This document shows, piece after piece, positions 4,564 through 6,321 of a DNA stretch of 6,321 nt. The DNA is taken from positions 1 through 6,321 of the forward strand of contig JACMIS010000754.1 of NCBI GenBank assembly GCA_014381035.1, in the 5' to 3' direction. The stretch comes from Armatimonadota bacterium (lineage in GTDB: Bacteria; Armatimonadota; Armatimonadia; Armatimonadales; Armatimonadaceae). How positions within the stretch are numbered: position 1 is the first letter of the stretch; each line of letters opens with the position of its first letter. The notes beneath the pieces were generated by a model. That model did not search any database. It saw only the letters and a list, made by a program, of their open reading frames with translations, and was not told where the DNA came from. The position numbers and the translations under genes are program-made.

Positions 4564-6321
4564 ATGACGTTGATTTCACGTTGCCAAAATGCCGACAGGA
4601 TGCTCGGTAGTATTGCATCAATCGCTATCTTGTTAGGTTTTAATAGTCAAACTTTTGCACAAAGTGCCCAACCCTCTTCCGGGAACGGTTTGCTGGGCGA
4701 ATATAAATCCGGTTCGACCACCGCGAGTCGAATCGATTCGGTCGTAGATTTCAACTGGGGAAGCCGGGCTCCGCTACCCAATATTTCTGCGGACAACTTC
4801 ACGGTCAAATGGACAGGGAAGGTCGAGGCGCCGGCGACCGATTTGTATACGTTTAACATACAGGCGGACGACGGTTTGCGCCTTTGGGTTGACGGTAAAT
4901 TGGTCATTGACGCCACGGATGGGTACTATCCTTCCTGGTATGTAAGTGGGCACATTCCCTTGACCGCAGGGCGCAGATACGATATTCGACTGGAATACAC
5001 CGAGAAGACAGGGAACGCGGCGGTGCAACTGAGTTGGCGACGCCCCGGTCAAGAGCGACAGACTATCCCGCAAAACCGACTCTACTCGACATCGCTCCCC
5101 ATTGCACAGACAGGACCGACGAACCTTGTCGCGCTCGGGTACTGGCGCAACACTTGTTGCAACGGAAAGCCGATGGCACACATAGAGTTGTCGTGGTCCC
5201 GCCCGGTATCTGCTTCGCCCGCGATGTCGACCTTTAACGTCTACCGGGATGGCACCCTGATCAAGTCGGGGGTCACAAGCACCTCATGGGAAGACATGGG
5301 CGTGTCCTCCGGGCGGACCTACACTTACCAGGTAAGCGGTGTTGGCGCCGACGGGCGCGAAGGTATGAAGAGTGAAACCTCCAGCGCAACGGCGCCGTTC
5401 CCGCCGACCGGCGGTTGGACGGCACCGACAAACCTGCGCATCCAGGGAATATGGGCAACACCGGCGAACCGCCCGACGGACGTCCTGACATGGGATCCCG
5501 TCCCCAGTGCCGTGCGCTACAACGTGTACCTGTATGATAGACTCATCGGTTCCAGCACCAGTGACAGCACGTTCACGGTCCCGGTCGCGGACTACTATAA
5601 AAGCTTGACGTACACCGTGACCGCGGTGAATAGCAAGGGGGAGGAGACCCTGCCGAGCAACATCGTGGGGGCGCAGGGCAGCCATAATCCTGCCTATCCG
5701 CCCAGTGCGCAAACGAAGCCGCCCAAACCGCCGATCACCCTGCGTGCGGCGACGGAATGGAATGCGGGCAGTCCCAGAGTACGCCTGACATGGCTCGGTG
5801 GTGCGGAAGCCTACACATACGACATTTATAGGGACGGTAAAAAAGTAGCGAGAGGGGTGTGGGGGCAGATCTGGTTCGATGGCAATGTCCGCCCCGGAGA
5901 ACAGCATACCTACGCCGTAACCGGTGTCAACAAGGCATGGTATCTGCCGGTCGAGAGCCCGCTAAGCTCGTCGGTATCCACCGTCGTGACGGGTCAGCCG
6001 ATCCTGAATGCGGCGGCGCGGGTGGCGGTAAAGAAGATCGTACCGAACGACGATAGCGTAATGGTTTACTTCGACGCCGTCCCTGGTGCGCAGGATTATC
6101 GCGTCTCCGATGTGACAAAGCCCGGTTCCTATAAATACAGCGCGGGTTCGTTGAGCGTCGAAATGAACGGATTGGTACCGGGCAAGCCGACGAATCTGAT
6201 AGTGGAAGCGGTGGATAAGTTCGGTCCCTTTCAGAAGATGGACGGGATGCTCGGTCCAGGCGCGACGACACATGACGGACACGTGAATATGGCGATAAAC
6301 GGGTTTGGCGATCCTTCCAAC
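4564..6321 (+). CDS. Secreted PA14 / fibronectin type III multidomain protein (3' end cut by window edge)
   Basis: The frame stays open for 586 codons to the last base. Residues 1-32 look like a signal peptide: R6 and R12, hydrophobic core 14-26 (LGSIASIAILLGF in the core region), and likely cleavage at TFA-QS after A32 (or QSA-QP after A35). A PA14 domain follows at about 42-175, with GLLGEYKSG at its start, the diagnostic DDGLRLWVDGKLVID (102-116) and a closing VQLSW (154-158). PA14 domains often bind carbohydrate. Four divergent Fn3-like beta-sandwich units come next, at about 184-277, 287-371, 390-477 and 483-556; the first three show a W in strand B (W211, W310, W410), NVYRDG, NVYLYD or DIYRDG strands and Y-x-V strands near the end. 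A Pro-rich linker spans 376-390. The tail (557-586) may open another domain. The start has AAAGG at 4549-4553, 10 bases upstream. It is probably surface-exposed or exported and may bind a glycan, possibly the neighbouring polysaccharide. A catalytic or anchoring C-terminus cannot be excluded. Confidence 0.85.
   Translation, partial: MTLISRCQNADRMLGSIASIAILLGFNSQTFAQSAQPSSGNGLLGEYKSGSTTASRIDSVVDFNWGSRAPLPNISADNFTVKWTGKVEAPATDLYTFNIQADDGLRLWVDGKLVIDATDGYYPSWYVSGHIPLTAGRRYDIRLEYTEKTGNAAVQLSWRRPGQERQTIPQNRLYSTSLPIAQTGPTNLVALGYWRNTCCNGKPMAHIELSWSRPVSASPAMSTFNVYRDGTLIKSGVTSTSWEDMGVSSGRTYTYQVSGVGADGREGMKSETSSATAPFPPTGGWTAPTNLRIQGIWATPANRPTDVLTWDPVPSAVRYNVYLYDRLIGSSTSDSTFTVPVADYYKSLTYTVTAVNSKGEETLPSNIVGAQGSHNPAYPPSAQTKPPKPPITLRAATEWNAGSPRVRLTWLGGAEAYTYDIYRDGKKVARGVWGQIWFDGNVRPGEQHTYAVTGVNKAWYLPVESPLSSSVSTVVTGQPILNAAARVAVKKIVPNDDSVMVYFDAVPGAQDYRVSDVTKPGSYKYSAGSLSVEMNGLVPGKPTNLIVEAVDKFGPFQKMDGMLGPGATTHDGHVNMAINGFGDPSN

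Noticed and set aside
4428..4610. Possible 60-codon small gene starting TTG in the gap
   Set aside because: It reads through both stem-loops, runs into the signal-peptide region of the next gene in another frame, and has no good ribosome binding site. The TTG is more likely part of a -35-like TTGACC.
4406..4621. 71-codon open frame on the - strand in the gap
   Set aside because: It crosses the terminator palindrome, overlaps the start of the secreted-protein gene, and has no supporting motif.
5284..5907. Open frame of 207 codons on the - strand
   Set aside because: It is antisense to the Fn3 region, where the + strand frame shows repeated Fn3 strand patterns. The antisense product is Arg-rich and unrecognisable.
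1..6321. CRISPR array, tRNA/rRNA gene, insertion sequence or prophage parts
   Set aside because: I saw no regularly spaced direct repeats, no tRNA-like cloverleaf, no transposase or integrase motifs and no terminal inverted repeats flanking a gene.

Overview
The window reads as part of an extracellular or capsular polysaccharide biosynthesis locus of a fairly GC-rich bacterium (58% G+C in one 60-base line counted inside a gene), followed by a separate gene for a secreted modular protein. All credible genes are on the + strand. The host cannot be fixed from the sequence. A secreted PA14 plus multi-fibronectin-III protein beside a glycan cluster would suit an Armatimonadota-, Planctomycetota- or Acidobacteriota-like environmental bacterium, but that is a guess from gene style, not a measured assignment.

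Positions 1-4381 form a tightly packed five-gene run: the C-terminal part of a family 2 glycosyltransferase (cut by the left edge), a left-handed beta-helix acyltransferase, a family 4 glycosyltransferase, a second beta-helix acyltransferase, and a second family 4 glycosyltransferase. The first four genes are separated by 4 bases or overlap by 1 and 4 bases (TAATG and ATGA junctions), so they are almost certainly co-transcribed and in part translationally coupled. The fifth follows after 74 bases that contain a small hairpin. The three transferases would add sugars to a lipid-linked repeat unit at the cytoplasmic face of the membrane, and the two acyltransferases would decorate sugars with acyl groups, probably acetyl. 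No polymerase, flippase, chain-length regulator or initiating phosphoglycosyl transferase lies in the window.

Positions 4382-4563 are a 182-base non-coding gap, more A+T-rich than its surroundings. It holds an 8-bp stem-loop and then a strong perfect palindrome with a T-rich tail, best read as an intrinsic terminator. It either ends the glycosyltransferase operon or lies in the leader of the next gene.

From 4564 an open frame runs uninterrupted off the right edge (586 codons). It encodes a signal peptide, a PA14 domain and about four divergent fibronectin type III-like units, the start of a large exported, probably carbohydrate-binding protein whose C-terminal module is not visible. I saw no tRNA, rRNA, CRISPR array, insertion sequence or integrase. 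The system looks like a recognisable type of polysaccharide locus. Its less ordinary parts are the structured leader and the adjoining secreted PA14/Fn3 protein.
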